Shown piece by piece: positions 54,170 to 64,000 of a stretch of DNA of 64,000 nt (its first letter is position 1; each line of letters begins with the position of its first letter). The notes under the pieces were generated by a model. It was given only the letters and a program-made list of their open reading frames with translations. It was not told where the DNA came from and ran no database searches. The DNA lies in contig OX377204.1 in assembly GCA_947396885.1 (NCBI GenBank), positions 868,001 to 932,000 on the forward strand, read 5' to 3'. This DNA comes from Heligmosomoides polygyrus polygyrus (lineage: Eukaryota > Nematoda > Chromadorea > Rhabditida > Heligmosomidae). The translations under genes and the position numbers were made by a program.

Positions 54170-54745
54170 GACTGACTCCGTGATTCGGACAAGGCTTCGC
54201 GACTGACTATCGCTCAGTCTCTCCTTGTTCTTCTCCATAATAAGCACTTTCTCGAGAATGTCGTCACGGGAGATAAATCTTGGGTCTTCCTCGTTAACCA
54301 TACTCTGTAGGCCCAGTGGCTCCCTCGAGGAGAACCACAACCTCATGGCGAACATTCAACAGACGAAGGTAATGCTGTGCTGTTGGTGGGGTTCTCGAGG
54401 AATCTCTATCATAAGCTCCTTATCGACGGCACCGCAGTAACAGCAAACATCTACGCTACACAGCCATAAAAGCTGAGCGAGATCTCGTCTCGCAAACCGC
54501 GAGGGCGGAGGAATGTTTACCTTCCCCACGACAATGCTCGCCCCACTTTGCAAAGTCGTTTCGCCAGAACATGTAGGAGCTTCGGTGGAGGTGCTGCCTC
54601 ACCCACCGTATTCGCCAGGTCTTGCGCCATAAGACTACTACCTCTTTCGAGCTCTCAAGCAACATCTGTGGGATAGGTGCTTCAACGCCCGAACCGAACT
54701 GGATTCTGAGGTGGAGCACTCTTTGAGTCACAGCTGACTTCATTC
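54170..54745 (+). pseudogene. Mariner-family transposase fragment (M3)
   Basis: On the plus strand, with frame changes: SLLVLLHNKHFLENVVTGDK then SWVFL (first catalytic Asp at about 54269), GFSRNLYHKLLIDGTAVTAN, LPHDNARPTL (second Asp about 54530) and, after a shift, VLPHPPYSPGLAP then DYYLFRALKQHLW (third Asp about 54633, directly after a stop codon). The N-terminal half and both inverted ends are absent. It differs from M1 and M2, so it is a third mariner lineage. Confidence 0.75.
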
Positions 54746-56463
54746 TGGAAGGAAGGATTTCGTGATCTCCCCAGCAGATAGCAGAAGGTAGTAGATGTAA
54801 ATGGTTATTACTTCGAAGATTGAAGTCGCTTACAAAAGAAGCAATAAAATTTTGAAAAAAAAATTACGCTGTGGTGCAAGACTTCTTCACCAACCTAGCT
54901 AGTATATGTATCCCACTTATATGTATATGTATTGTATATTTGTTGGTATATGTATTGTATATGTATTATTAGTTCTATAGTTAAACACTTTGCTTGTTTT
55001 ATAGGGCTGCTTGTTGAATTGCAATCTATGTGGTGTGTTCTCTCTAATGTTTGCCTTCTGTAAATATAATAACAAATGAATAAAAATTGAAACAATTGTC
55101 AAGATTAGTGATGTGCGGGATTTTTTTTTTGAAAATCGGAACACAAAACGCAGAACGGAAGCGTGCAAAAATGGCCGGAAATCGGAATACGAAACACGCA
55201 AATTCACTCATGTTCCTATTTTTTTTCTCAAGAGTGCATCTGAAACGGCGTCAGAAGTTCCTCTTATTGCAGAAGTTCCTCTTATTTTTTTCTTCCAGAA
55301 CCTTTCTGAGCAGCAGAATCTTCCACAGATTAATACGCATCCTCATCGTCAAATATTCGATATTTCTGGATTTTAAAATATTCCCTCAAATTCTGGTTTT
55401 AAACAGTCGAATATTCGTTCAAATTCAAGCATCGAAAGGGAGCCATATTGGAATATTATTCGAAAATCGAATTTTTCAATTTTAATCGAAAATTGAATGA
55501 TTTCATTCGAATATGGAAAAACTTCACGCACAGAACGCGATTCGAACAGATTATTGGACTACTGGAATATTCGAATAAACGAAAAATGAGGCTTATTCGA
55601 TTTTCGATCGTTCGAAAAAATTCAACAGCGAATAAATTCGCTTTTTTCTCGAAATTTTTTCGACATAGAATTTACTGCCTGATTCACTAGTTCGATAAGA
55701 TTTCCTCAAAAAGCACTGGTGTTCTCAGCAGTGAATTGATCGGTGTATCTATGGATTCAGCGAATGGAAAAATTTTGCGGACCTCTGCTCCCATCTTCAT
55801 GAATTTCCGAATAGTCCGTCACTCGCTTCACTAATTTCTGAATAATTCAAAATTGGAAGCCTTCGCAGAATGAAATGACGAAAGGTCGCCGTGCAGCCGC
55901 CAACTTTTCTCACTTTCCAGAAAGATCAGAAATAAGAGATTCAGAAAAACTTAATACTGCCCTGTAGTTTACAGGGCGAGCTCTCTGCAAGGAATTCCGA
56001 ATATTCCACATGCGGTTCTTGTTCTTCGACGCAGCTGCTTCTCATGTTGAGGCAGCAGATGGAACCGGTTTCTTTGTGAACAGCGCGCGCCCGCACCGGA
56101 CAGCGACCACTTTCCTGGCGAGGAATTGCGGGGAGGGGTTGTGTGGTGAGGGAGCCTGGGGGTTTCATTGGAGTGGTTGGAAGAACGGTGACCCCGCTTG
56201 GCTCAATTGATTTCTACTTGATAGATTATTTGATTTATCTAACTACGTCTCAAGGACGCGCACTGTTTATGAGATCAACGAAAAACAGACGAAAATAAGC
56301 CGTGCAACCAAAAAAAGAAAGGAACATCGCCGAGCAACAATATAAGATTGATGCGGCAACATTAGACATTAAAGCAGGAATCTCAGAAACCATTTGTCTG
56401 GGTTACCAGAGCCAATATAGTGATGTCATGCTTCAAATTCTAGGAGAGCAAGTTAGATAGTAT
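54746..56463. other. AT-rich gene-free stretch
   Basis: A TATATGTATTGTATAT-type repeat lies at 54900-54970. From about 55330 to 55650 many TTCGAATATTCGAA-type words resemble the subterminal repeats of the element at 57056-60048. No gene is seen. Confidence 0.45.
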
Positions 56464-56670
56464 TAAGTTGTCACAAAGACCTCAGCGTTCTGTATTACTA
56501 TTTCTCATTCGTCGACTAGTAAGTAAAAATACAACTTCCATTGCGCATTAATGCTACCTTCTGTACAAAATTTCTCGCTCTATCTGCCTAAATAATTTGT
56601 TTCAACGTTGTTTTATATACCTGTTCTTGAAGGGCTTATTGAAGTATGTCGCAGGAGCAATTCCGAACGA

Positions 56671-56991
56671 TATTTTATTTCAGGGCGCGTGTAGCGCAGT
56701 GGGAGGGGGCGCCGACTGTCGCGTGCTCCCGATACCAGGCTCCAGGTTCGGATTTCCCGTCCAGGCCAATGAAGCCTTCCATCCCTCCGGGGTCGGTGAA
56801 TTGCTACCAGACTTGTCTAAGAAAGCTAGAGCGCTGACTTGTTCATCGGCTAGCCACCGCAAGTCATTGTATGGCCAAATACGTATTCAAATCGCCTCCA
56901 CGATATCCCGTAGAAGTAGAATGTGTGGCGCATCCCAAAGGGGTTGATTAACGCCTCCTTTATCCTTTATCCTTTTATTTATTTTATTTCA
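56671..56991 (+). mobile_element. tRNA-derived SINE, family T, copy 2, with 12-bp target duplication
   Basis: TATTTTATTTCA at 56671-56682 and again at 56980-56991 flank the SINE body (56683-56979). The head GGGCGCGTGTAGCGCAGTGG holds the A box; CCAGGTTCGGATTTCCC near 56748 is the B box. The body ends in a CCTTTATCCTTTATCC tail. It was inserted in codon 12-13 of the M4 transposase. A 12-bp duplication and a short-repeat tail indicate LINE-assisted insertion. Confidence 0.9.
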
Positions 56992-57085
56992 ATTTCAAAT
57001 TGGAACAATCCTCAGCTAAGACAGCTTGACGAAGAAATCGAGTGTGGGGCTCAACTATACCTTTGCCCTTGGGAAAAAATTTCGA

Positions 57086-57320
57086 ATTTCGAATGATCGA
57101 ATAATATTCGATTTTCAAAATTTCGAATTTCGAAAGATCGAATAATATTCGATTTTCAAAATTTCGAATTTCGAATGATCGAAGAATACACGCTTTTCAA
57201 AATTTCGAATTTCGAATGATCGAATAATATTCGATTTTCAAAATTTCGAATTTCGAATGATCGAATAATATTCGATTTTCAAAAAGTCGAATTTCGAATA
57301 GTCGAATATTCGAATAATCA
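57086..57320 (+). repeat. 41-bp subterminal tandem repeat, about five units
   Basis: Unit: AATTTCGAATTTCGAATGAT followed by CGAATAATATTCGATTTTCAA, 41 bp, with small differences. It is made almost only of TTCGAA/ATTCGA words. Dense short subterminal motifs are typical transposase-binding sites in hAT elements. Confidence 0.8.
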
Positions 57321-57390
57321 AATGAACACTATTATTAACTGTCGTCACCCAGTGGTTGACATTTAATTATTTTTTATTACCCACTGTGAA

Positions 57391-57420
57391 GGAAATGGAT
57401 GGCTGCTCCATCCATTTCCT
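57391..57420. repeat. Short hairpin
   Basis: GGAAATGGATGG-CTGCT-CCATCCATTTCC, 12-bp perfect arms within the hAT-like element. Function unknown. Confidence 0.6.
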
Positions 57421-58416
57421 TTACGAGACCAAAGGACAATAACAGCGGTGTTATGGCAATGAAGCACGCTTTACTTCCCTAAGAATTCGTGCACCGAGAA
57501 GAGAGAGACACCTTGGGTAGGCAGAGCTAGATTGTTATAGGTCTTTCTCTATAGGTTGCTATCTTTCCTTATGTTATAGCGAAGCTTCCATGTGGTAAAA
57601 GAATGATTATCATGGGCGGAGAAATGACACAAAAGCGATCTGGTGCAGGAAGGGAGCACTGTAGTCTCATGAATGGCATTGTTCTAGCTCCGTTGAAGAG
57701 AAACGGACCCGCGTTGAAATCTAATCTGACAAGACGCTACGACTTGGACAGTGTTAGAGCGAAAATGGGGATGGCTCACTTTCATAGGAAACGGAGTGTG
57801 ACTGGCTCTTGTACTCCATAGCCATTGCTCTTCCTCTCTTCTTCAACGTCTTTACTGGCAGAAAGCAAGAGCTTTCTAGGCCCCTAAAAGTTCTACCTCC
57901 CTACCGCAGCCCCTTCGGCTCTAATCGTTCCCTTGTTGTAACTGGGGTAGAAATACAAAACGAAGATTCTCCCGTAGTATACTGAAGGTAAAAATATCTG
58001 TGTACAGGCATAACCCTAATCACTTGCGATTCACGTGAATGGCCACAGCACGCTCGACGGCCGTTTACAAGGAAGCAGGTGCGCAGCGGAGGGCCGCGCT
58101 TGCAGCGCTTACTTCGCGACAACTCACAAGGGAGGTCAATGAACCTCCAGTGGGAATCTTATAAGTGACCTATTGAGCGCTGTGGGGGATTGTCCGAGAG
58201 GCACCCCAGTGGTTTAAAACTGAATGCAGCTAAGGGAGATTTTATTTAACGAATTTACCGAATTTACCTTTTTAACGCGAAAATTTTTCGTTAAAAAGTG
58301 GTCGTTAAAAATTTACCGAAAAAATTTAACGCACACCCCTGCTGCCCATCGCCTCCCCACCACTCTCTGCTAATCAAAGGTTTAGGGACTTATACTCCCA
58401 CAACTCCGAAAGCAGG

Positions 58417-59008
58417 TTTCGCCCAAACGTCGTCTAGAGGGCTAATTGAGGTGCTGATCGCAAATCTAGTAAACGTTTTCGTGTGATCGCGTTATTCCAC
58501 ATTTTCAAGAGTGATCAAGTTTATCAGTTTGAGTACATAGAATCGCTTTCTTCACCTACATATGTGATCAGACTTGCTTTCCAGTCTTCGACTTTGAGAT
58601 GGAAAGTAGTGCACGAAAAATGGATAATTTAGAAAAAGAAATGACAGATTCGTGGCAGCAGCCTAAATAATTTCCTAAGGTGAGAAAAGGACGAAATCAG
58701 TGGTCATGACCACCCCATTCTTACTCACGAACACACACTATGAAATATCGTAAGCGGCCAAATTGTCGAAATTGGATACCATATTCGTGCTCAGCATCCA
58801 AAATAACAGTACAGGCGATGTTTGGGCGAAAAAAATTCCGACCTCCGCTCAATTTTTGGAGTCACGATAGTACAACACGGCCGGTTATTCTGCACCTTTT
58901 CTTGTACATACTCATCATCGCCTATTGTGGTCGACCGTAACACCGAAAGCGTTTGCCAGCTTCGTGATCAGAACCTCAGTTAACCCTCAGGACAACGTTT
59001 GGACGAAA
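58417..59008. mobile_element. Foldback-type element, GGGTTAACTGAGG family
   Basis: The left end TTTCGCCCAAACGTCGTC plus GGGCTAATTGAGGTGCTGAT is opposed by the inverse of ATCAGAACCTCAGTTAACCC plus GACAACGTTTGGACGAAA. Each arm is about 50 bp and the centre about 490 bp. Related ends occur at 12275, 14616 and 40183. It is nested in the hAT-like element. Confidence 0.6.
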
Positions 59009-59789
59009 TTTTATTCTCTACATACGAAGTCTTGAGAATTACTACAAGTACCTACGTTCGGAAAGCCCCCTCCCCTGTCAGCGCGGGAGAGTGGCCGAGG
59101 AAGAATAGGCTGCAAGAAGACCAATACTACGGAGTGGGTCAAAAATGATACATTTTATAAGAGATGGTAAAATTAGTAAAATTTACAAGAGAAACGTTCT
59201 CTATAGAAACCCGAAGCCCGATCAGCACATCCCTGAGATGGACTGAAGCAAAACATTTCTATCATCTTCGTAAATGAGGTTAAAATGAGAATGTCTTCTA
59301 CATTTACCAAAACGCACAGCAATCCGTAAACACCTCTCCTAGATTCGAACCTGGACCTATCCCCGCTATCCACACCCCCAGTTTGTCGCACTTGAATGTA
59401 CCCTGCAGTCCCTTTCGGGAAACCTAATAAATTGTCAGATTTCTAACATCTAACTGTGATTAAAGCTCTATAGCATCTGCATGTTAATTTCTGAGTATTT
59501 TAAGGCCATTCAAGGCGTCACTTTCGCCTTATCAGCCAGCACTGAAGTGCTACAGTTTTTGTAATTTTTGACCTACCCAGATGCCCGCAGGACATTTGAA
59601 GACCACTATGGTGCTTCTTAGACAAACCCTTATAACAAGCAATAGGTCGTTTTGGAAATCTCCACGGGAAGTTCATTGACTTCCCTTGCCAGATTGCGTA
59701 CACACAATTCGGCGCACTTTGAGCGACGCGCGAAACTACGTCGTTTTTTATCATAAGGTCACACTCCCCTGGTTTTCGAAGAAGAGTGC

Positions 59790-60035
59790 CACTAACTTGT
59801 TAAGAATATTCGAATATTCGACTATTCGAATATTCGAATATTGGCCACTTTCGAATATTCGAACAAACGAATAATTCGAATATTGGACTTTCTCGAATAT
59901 TCGAATAATCGAATAAATCGAAAATTGGACTTTCTCGAATATTCGAATAATCGAATAATTCGAATATTGGACTTTTTTCGAATAGTCGAATATTCGAATA
60001 AATTTTCGAATAGTCGAATATTCGAAATTCGAAAA
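59790..60035 (-). repeat. Right subterminal ATTCGAATA-type repeats
   Basis: About four to five units of roughly 50 bp, each with TCGAATATTCGAATAATCGA-like words and a TTGGACTTT spacer. This is the counterpart of the left block, in inverted orientation. Confidence 0.75.
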
Positions 60036-60155
60036 GGACAAAGGTATAGGCTCAACGTTGTTGGAAAAGCACTGTTCCCCAGTGCTTTAGTAAATTTCGG
60101 ACCGGAGATTGCAGCCTTGAAGATGACCCCGTTGCCAGCTTGCGGGATCGCGGAA

Positions 60156-60480
60156 GAGCTACCAGTAGGGCGCGTGTAGCGCAGTCGGATGAGGTGCCGG
60201 CTGTTGCTTGCACCCCGATACCAGGAACCTAGTTCGTATTTCTCGCCAAGCCAACCAAGTCTTCCATTCCTTTGGGGTGGATGCATCTAGGGAGAATAAA
60301 GCACTAATTTGTTCATCGGCTAACCACCGCAGTCACTATATCCCCCTCACTATACCCCCTCACTATATCCCCCAATATGCATTCAAATAGCCTCCAAAAT
60401 ATCCCGTAGGAGTAGAATGCGTGGCGCATCCTAAGAGGGATTGAGTAACGCCGTTCTTTGTCCTTCTAGCGCTACAAGTA
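60156..60480 (+). mobile_element. tRNA-derived SINE, family T, copy 3
   Basis: The head GCGCGTGTAGCGCAGTCGGA starts near 60169, with a B-box-like TAGTTCGTATTTCTCG about 60 bases on and the family body thereafter. The flanks GAGCTACCAGTA (60156-60167) and GCGCTACAAGTA (60469-60480) match at 10 of 12 positions, a probable aged target duplication. It is more diverged than copy 2. Confidence 0.75.
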
Positions 60481-60599
60481 TTCTTTTTCATATGTAACCT
60501 TAACCTGCGATGGGTCTCAGGTGTATGTCAACATTCACGCAGTGCTCTCAATGTGGAAAGAAGCACTTCTTACACCTACACCAAAAGTTGCAATTTCGA

Positions 60600-60880
60600 A
60601 CATACAGTTAAATTGCAAACCAATTATATAATAGGATTAGTGTCACACCTAAAATGATAAAAATTACGGAAAAAGTTATACACGAGAAGCTTATAAATTG
60701 GTTAGACCTTGTAAGTTACTGCCGTCCGAACAGCATGGGTTCTTTAGAGGTGCTTCAACTAATACTCAATTACTGTACATTTAACTGGTATTGGGCTTTG
60801 GATAGAAATCTTTCTGTAGACGTCATATACTTTGATCTTTCAAAAGCGTTTGACAGAGTTAATCACGGACAATCGAATGC
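60600..60880 (+). pseudogene. Non-LTR reverse transcriptase fragment (CR1/jockey-like)
   Basis: The frame reads ISVTPKMIKITEKVIHEKLI, NWLDLVSYCRPNSMGSLEVL and NLSVDVIYFDLSKAFDRVNH. These correspond to reverse-transcriptase segments with the conserved YFDLSKAFDRV block. Only the front part of the domain exists; no YADD. It stops where the next RTE starts, near 60890. It is similar in type to the minus-strand fragment at 44870-45140. Confidence 0.75.
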
Positions 60881-61139
60881 AGGCGACAGGCCCTAGTGAC
60901 AGGCCGGCCTACGAACATCCTGTGTCACTTCATATGGTTGATGGCGTTTCAGACTTCTCGAGATAATGCTACGGCGTCCGCGGGAGCCGATGCGCACTCG
61001 CAAAGCCCGGCGAGTGTGAAAAGTGTGCGAGGGTCCCTGATGCGAGGACGGCATCGGGGGGCAACTGAGCTAGTCCGAAAGTCCCGTAACGTAGGCAAGA
61101 CCCGTAGGCAAGACCCGAAGAAGAGTTGATTTCTGTGCG

Positions 61140-62306
61140 GTGCAGGAGACGAGGTGGTCCTGCCGCAAGTCAAGGGACATAGGACGTGGCTTCAAGGACG
61201 TTCTATGTGGAAGTCCCAGGACCACCAGTGGTGTCGGTGTGATCGTCTCCGAGCGTTTCCGTGACGCGATTGCAAGCGTAGAACGTTTCGATGACCGCTT
61301 GATGAAGATTGTTGTCGCCGTAGAAGAGCGACGATGCCATTTCTTTTCTGCGTATGCTCCGCAGACAGGCTGTTCCGAGCAAACCAAGGACGAGTTCTGG
61401 TCCCTGCTTGATGAGAAGACAGCGGAAGTACCGTCACAAGATATGGTTGTTGTGGCAGGTGACCTTAATGGTCACGTCGGAGCAACGAAAGACGGCTACA
61501 ACTGTCATGGTGGTTTTGGATATGGGTCGCGCAACGCCGATGGTGAGCGTATACTTGAGTATGCAGACTCACATGACCTCACCATCGTGAACACCAAATT
61601 TCGAAAGCGTGACTCCCACCTCATCTCGTTTTATAGCGGGAATGCTAAAACGCAGATTGGCTATGTCCTTGTTAGGCGTCGCGACCAAGGCCTTGTCACA
61701 GACGCGAAGACCGTGCCGTATGAGACGGTTGCCACGCAACACCGTCCACTGATCTGCTCGCTGAAGATCACACCTTCGAGGTGTAAACATGTCGAGCGAT
61801 GTGGGTCGGCTAGAATCAAATGGTGGCGACTGAAAGAGAAGGAAGCGGCAGTTATTTCTCGCATTCGGTTGCCGACAGTGACAACTGTCGACGAAACCTG
61901 GAAGGACGCTACCGATGCGATAACTCGGGCTGCACGCCTTGAACTCGGCACAACGAAGCCTGGACGACGCTGGGTCGACAAGCAGGCATGGCTGTGGACT
62001 GATGATGTCAGAGAGAAACTCCGAGAAAAGAAACGGCTCTATCACGTGTTTATCGGTGATAAAACAGTCCATAATTGGCGGAACTATCGAGAAGCAAAGA
62101 AAGCGGTAAAGAAGGCAGTGGCCGCTGCTAAAGCCGCATACTACGCTGATGTCAGCAAAAAATTGGAAACGCGCGATGGTGAGCGTTATATTTACCGACT
62201 CGCCAAAGCTCGCTGTCGCCAAGCAGAAGACATTGAGAAGTTCTTTGGCATTAACGACGAGAGCGGTCATCTTGTGATGGATCGTAAGAGGAAATCTCGA
62301 ATGTAG
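61140..62306 (+). pseudogene. RTE endonuclease and linker
   Basis: The apurinic-type endonuclease starts inside the domain: QETRW gives the catalytic Glu (about 61144), then FFSAYAPQTG, VVAGDLNGHVG (Asp/Asn), and TQIGYVLVRR where related elements have QIDYVL, so this Asp has become Gly. TQHRPLICSLKI is the usual C-terminal block. A linker with REAKKAVKKAVAAAKAA follows. The frame ends at 62306 because a small deletion near 62290 shifts EEISNVEFE. An upstream part of the endonuclease is lost. Confidence 0.85.
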
Positions 62307-62368
62307 AATTTGAACATACTGCTGTTCCTTTTGCATCACCTGTATACGGTCCCGTTCAGAAGATCACA

Positions 62369-63545
62369 GTGAGCGAAACTGAAGCAGCCCTGAGGAAGAT
62401 GAAGTCAGGCAAAGCCACTGGTACCGATGACCTGCCAGCTGACCTGTGGAAGTCGAAGGGCTGGTGCCCTGCTGACTGGCTGACTGCGTTTTTCAATCAG
62501 GTTGTTGCGGAGAAGAAAGTGCCTGAGGGTTGGCAGCAAAGCACGACCATCCCGATTTGGAAGAAGAAGGGCAGTCCTGCAGACTGCGCCAATTACCGTC
62601 CAATTCGTCTTCTTTCGCACACAATGAAAATCTTTGAGCGAATTGTCGACGGACGTATCCGGGATGTCGTACAGCTTTCCACGAATCAGTGTGGTTTCGT
62701 ATCTGGCTGCGGCACCGTTGATGCCATTCACGCCGTTCGTCTTCTGCTAGAGAAGCACCGCGAGAAACAGAAACCGGTGCATGTTGCCTTCCTGGACTTG
62801 GAGAAGGCCTTCGACCGCGTTCCGCGAGATGTTATAAGGTACGCGTTGCGACAACATGGTATCCCTGAAGAGCTTATTGAGTGGGTGCGCATTCTATACT
62901 CTTTCCCAAGGAGTCGAGTGCGAGCGCCAGCGGGCACCTCGATGGAGTTTCCCATCTCTGTAGGGGTGCATCAGGGATCTGCGCTATCCCCACTGCTCTT
63001 CGTGGTCGTGATGGATGCAATCTCACGAGATCTCCAAATGGCGGCACCTTGGACGCTGCTGTATGCTGACGACGTCATGCTTTCATGTGAAGACAAAACC
63101 GAACTCGAGCGACAGGCACAGGCGTGGTGCGATCGTTTGGCATTGTTCGGTCTCAAGGGGGTCTAAACGTCAAAAAGACGGAGTACCTGACGACGGATGT
63201 GAATGAGCACGGATCTATTAAGATCGATGGTACTGAGCTCTCACGAGTGACATCCTTCAAGTATCTTGGGTCAACAGTCACGTCCGATGGCAGCTTAAAG
63301 ATGGAGGTGAATGCGCGTGTGAGTGCAGCCTGGTCCAAATGGCGCTCGCTGACTGGGGTGCTTTGCGACAGGACAATACCTGAGCACCTCAAATCAAAGG
63401 TTTACAGAACAGTAGTCCGCCCAGTAGCGACGTACGGTGCTGAGTGCTGGCCCGTGACGAAGGAAGTTGAAAGCCGCCTCAGTGTAATGGAGACGAAGAT
63501 GCTACGGTGGACGGCGGGAGTTACGCGTTTGGACCGCGTTCGTAA
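62369..63545 (+). pseudogene. RTE reverse transcriptase, lineage A, broken
   Basis: 62369-63166 codes for the fingers and palm: KATGTDDLPADLW, YRPIRLLSHTMKI, AFLDLEKAFDRVPRDV, GVHQGSALSPLLF and YADD at 63062-63073. An extra few bases near 63158 shift the frame. NVKKTEYLTTDV through VRPVATYGAECW and MLRWTAGVTRLDRVRK continue to 63545, where the copy is truncated. The catalytic motif is intact; the enzyme cannot be made in one piece. Confidence 0.85.
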
Positions 63546-64000
63546 GGCCTATGGTATACTCCCGTCCGCTGCCGCGACGCGGGAGTGCACAGCGACGCGA
63601 TGGCTCGCGATGCGCGTCGCGAGCCGTCGCCGTCGCTGAGGCTGGCATAGTTCACGCATTTCTGCAGACGGAGATTTTTGCAGAATTAGCGAATCAGCTG
63701 ATTCAGTGAATTTTTTCCCGGATCCTTGTTTTCTCAGCCTTTTCGTTCGTGATTTTTTTCCGTTTTATCGCCTTCTGATCCGTATGCCGTCGTAGGGTTG
63801 TTGCTTTCAATGGTATTTCGTGGATGTCGTTTTTTCAAGGGGGGTTTCCGTCATGCCTGTGTCGACTCGTGCATTTCTTTTGCTCCTCATGCAATCCACA
63901 GGCACGGAAACCCACGTTTCTGTGCTCGGCACGACACGAGAGGCTTCTCGTGACGTGTCCAGCACGGAAACGTCCCAGCTTTGGCCAATTTTTCAAAAGT
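63546..64000. other. Gene-free end with inverted repeats
   Basis: GGCTCGCGA (63602-63610) and TCGCGAGCC (63617-63625) form a hairpin. GGGTTTCCGTCATGCCTGTG (63842-63861) pairs with CACAGGCACGGAAACCC (about 63897-63913). A third pair lies near 63930-63965. Probably part of a foldback element running past the window edge. Confidence 0.5.

Larger units (their letters stand above)
57056..60048. mobile_element. hAT-like non-autonomous element, 2993 bp
   Basis: TATACCTTTGCCCTT at 57056 and its near-inverse AAGGACAAAGGTATA ending at 60048 are the inverted ends. GGCTCAAC is duplicated exactly outside them (57048-57055, 60049-60056), and the M4 sequence joins correctly if one copy is removed. An 8-bp duplication is typical of the hAT superfamily. 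Both ends continue into AT-rich subterminal repeats (57086-57320 and 59800-60035). I see no transposase in between; it holds a nested foldback and otherwise unrecognised DNA. Confidence 0.8.
56464..60168 (+). mobile_element. Mariner copy M4 (same family as M1), split by nested insertions
   Basis: Three pieces remain: 56464-56682 (5' part and start codon), 56992-57055, and 60049-60168. The 5' part matches the inverse of 2241-2412 and continues over the site where M1 carries P1. The ATG at 56646 begins MSQEQFRTIFYF, and the frame resumes after the first SINE with NFKLEQSSAKTA. The last piece includes ISDRRL- and GIAEEL-like residues. The 3' half is not found. Confidence 0.8.
60890..63545 (+). 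mobile_element. RTE-type LINE, lineage A, copy 2
   Basis: Nearly full-length sister of the minus-strand copy at 7735-9603. It includes the endonuclease missing there, but lacks the last about 100 codons and the 3' tail: at about 63545, after LDRVRK, unrelated GC-rich DNA begins. The 5' part (60890-61140) is short and disturbed. Confidence 0.85.

Noticed and set aside
57603..59391. Search for a hAT transposase inside 57056-60048
   Set aside because: Only short frames without the expected catalytic or dimerisation motifs; the element is treated as non-autonomous.
61569..62339. 256-codon minus-strand open frame
   Set aside because: It is antisense to the RTE endonuclease and linker, and has no recognisable features.

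Overview
The window looks like accessory, repeat-dominated nuclear DNA of a strongylid (hookworm-like) nematode. The evidence is indirect. Two RTE-type LINE lineages, several decayed mariners and a piggyBac fragment resemble elements known from strongylid parasites, and I see no bacterial operons, ribosome-binding sites or phage genes. The assignment rests on recognising families by eye, without a search. Only one ordinary cellular gene is convincing: an intronless, TATA-driven gene on the minus strand (38697-39128). Almost everything else is mobile or tandemly repeated DNA.

Layout. 1-2.8 kb: GC-rich repeats, then a decayed mariner (minus) with a piggyBac-type element inserted 2 bp upstream of its start codon, then a tRNA-related repeat. 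3.7-7.2 kb: a 422-bp Mutator-like foldback and a 2.76-kb TA-flanked element with long inverted termini and internal tandem repeats. 7.7-12.3 kb: two RTE LINEs of different lineages, head to head. 12.3-15.8 kb: a complete but dead mariner (12901-14159) inside one of two inverted copies of a tRNA-related repeat, then palindromes and a rearranged tRNA-like locus.

16.6-36.6 kb: two interleaved satellites. Satellite A (349 bp, 17 full copies, 17739-23704) sits inside satellite B (256/259 bp, about 52 copies, 17145-17738 and 23705-36570). Both have higher-order repeat structure, and decayed A-like monomers remain at the left margin.

36.6-56 kb: the single gene, then a field of palindromic non-autonomous elements. 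These include a Harbinger-like family with TWA-type duplications, Mutator-like elements, large foldbacks and a 'GGATTCATCAACGACTTAC' family. LINE fragments, a tRNA-derived SINE, a minisatellite, a second piggyBac-type element and a mariner fragment lie among them. 56.4-60.5 kb: a nested complex in which a mariner of the first family carries two SINEs and a 3-kb hAT-like element; two of the three insertions have clean target-site duplications. 60.6-63.5 kb: a CR1/jockey-like reverse-transcriptase fragment and a nearly full-length but inactivated RTE. The last 450 bp hold inverted repeats only.

The window shows no cooperating gene system. Its main interest is as a stratified record of insertions, several with an internal 'empty-site' comparison, and as a satellite pair with higher-order organisation.
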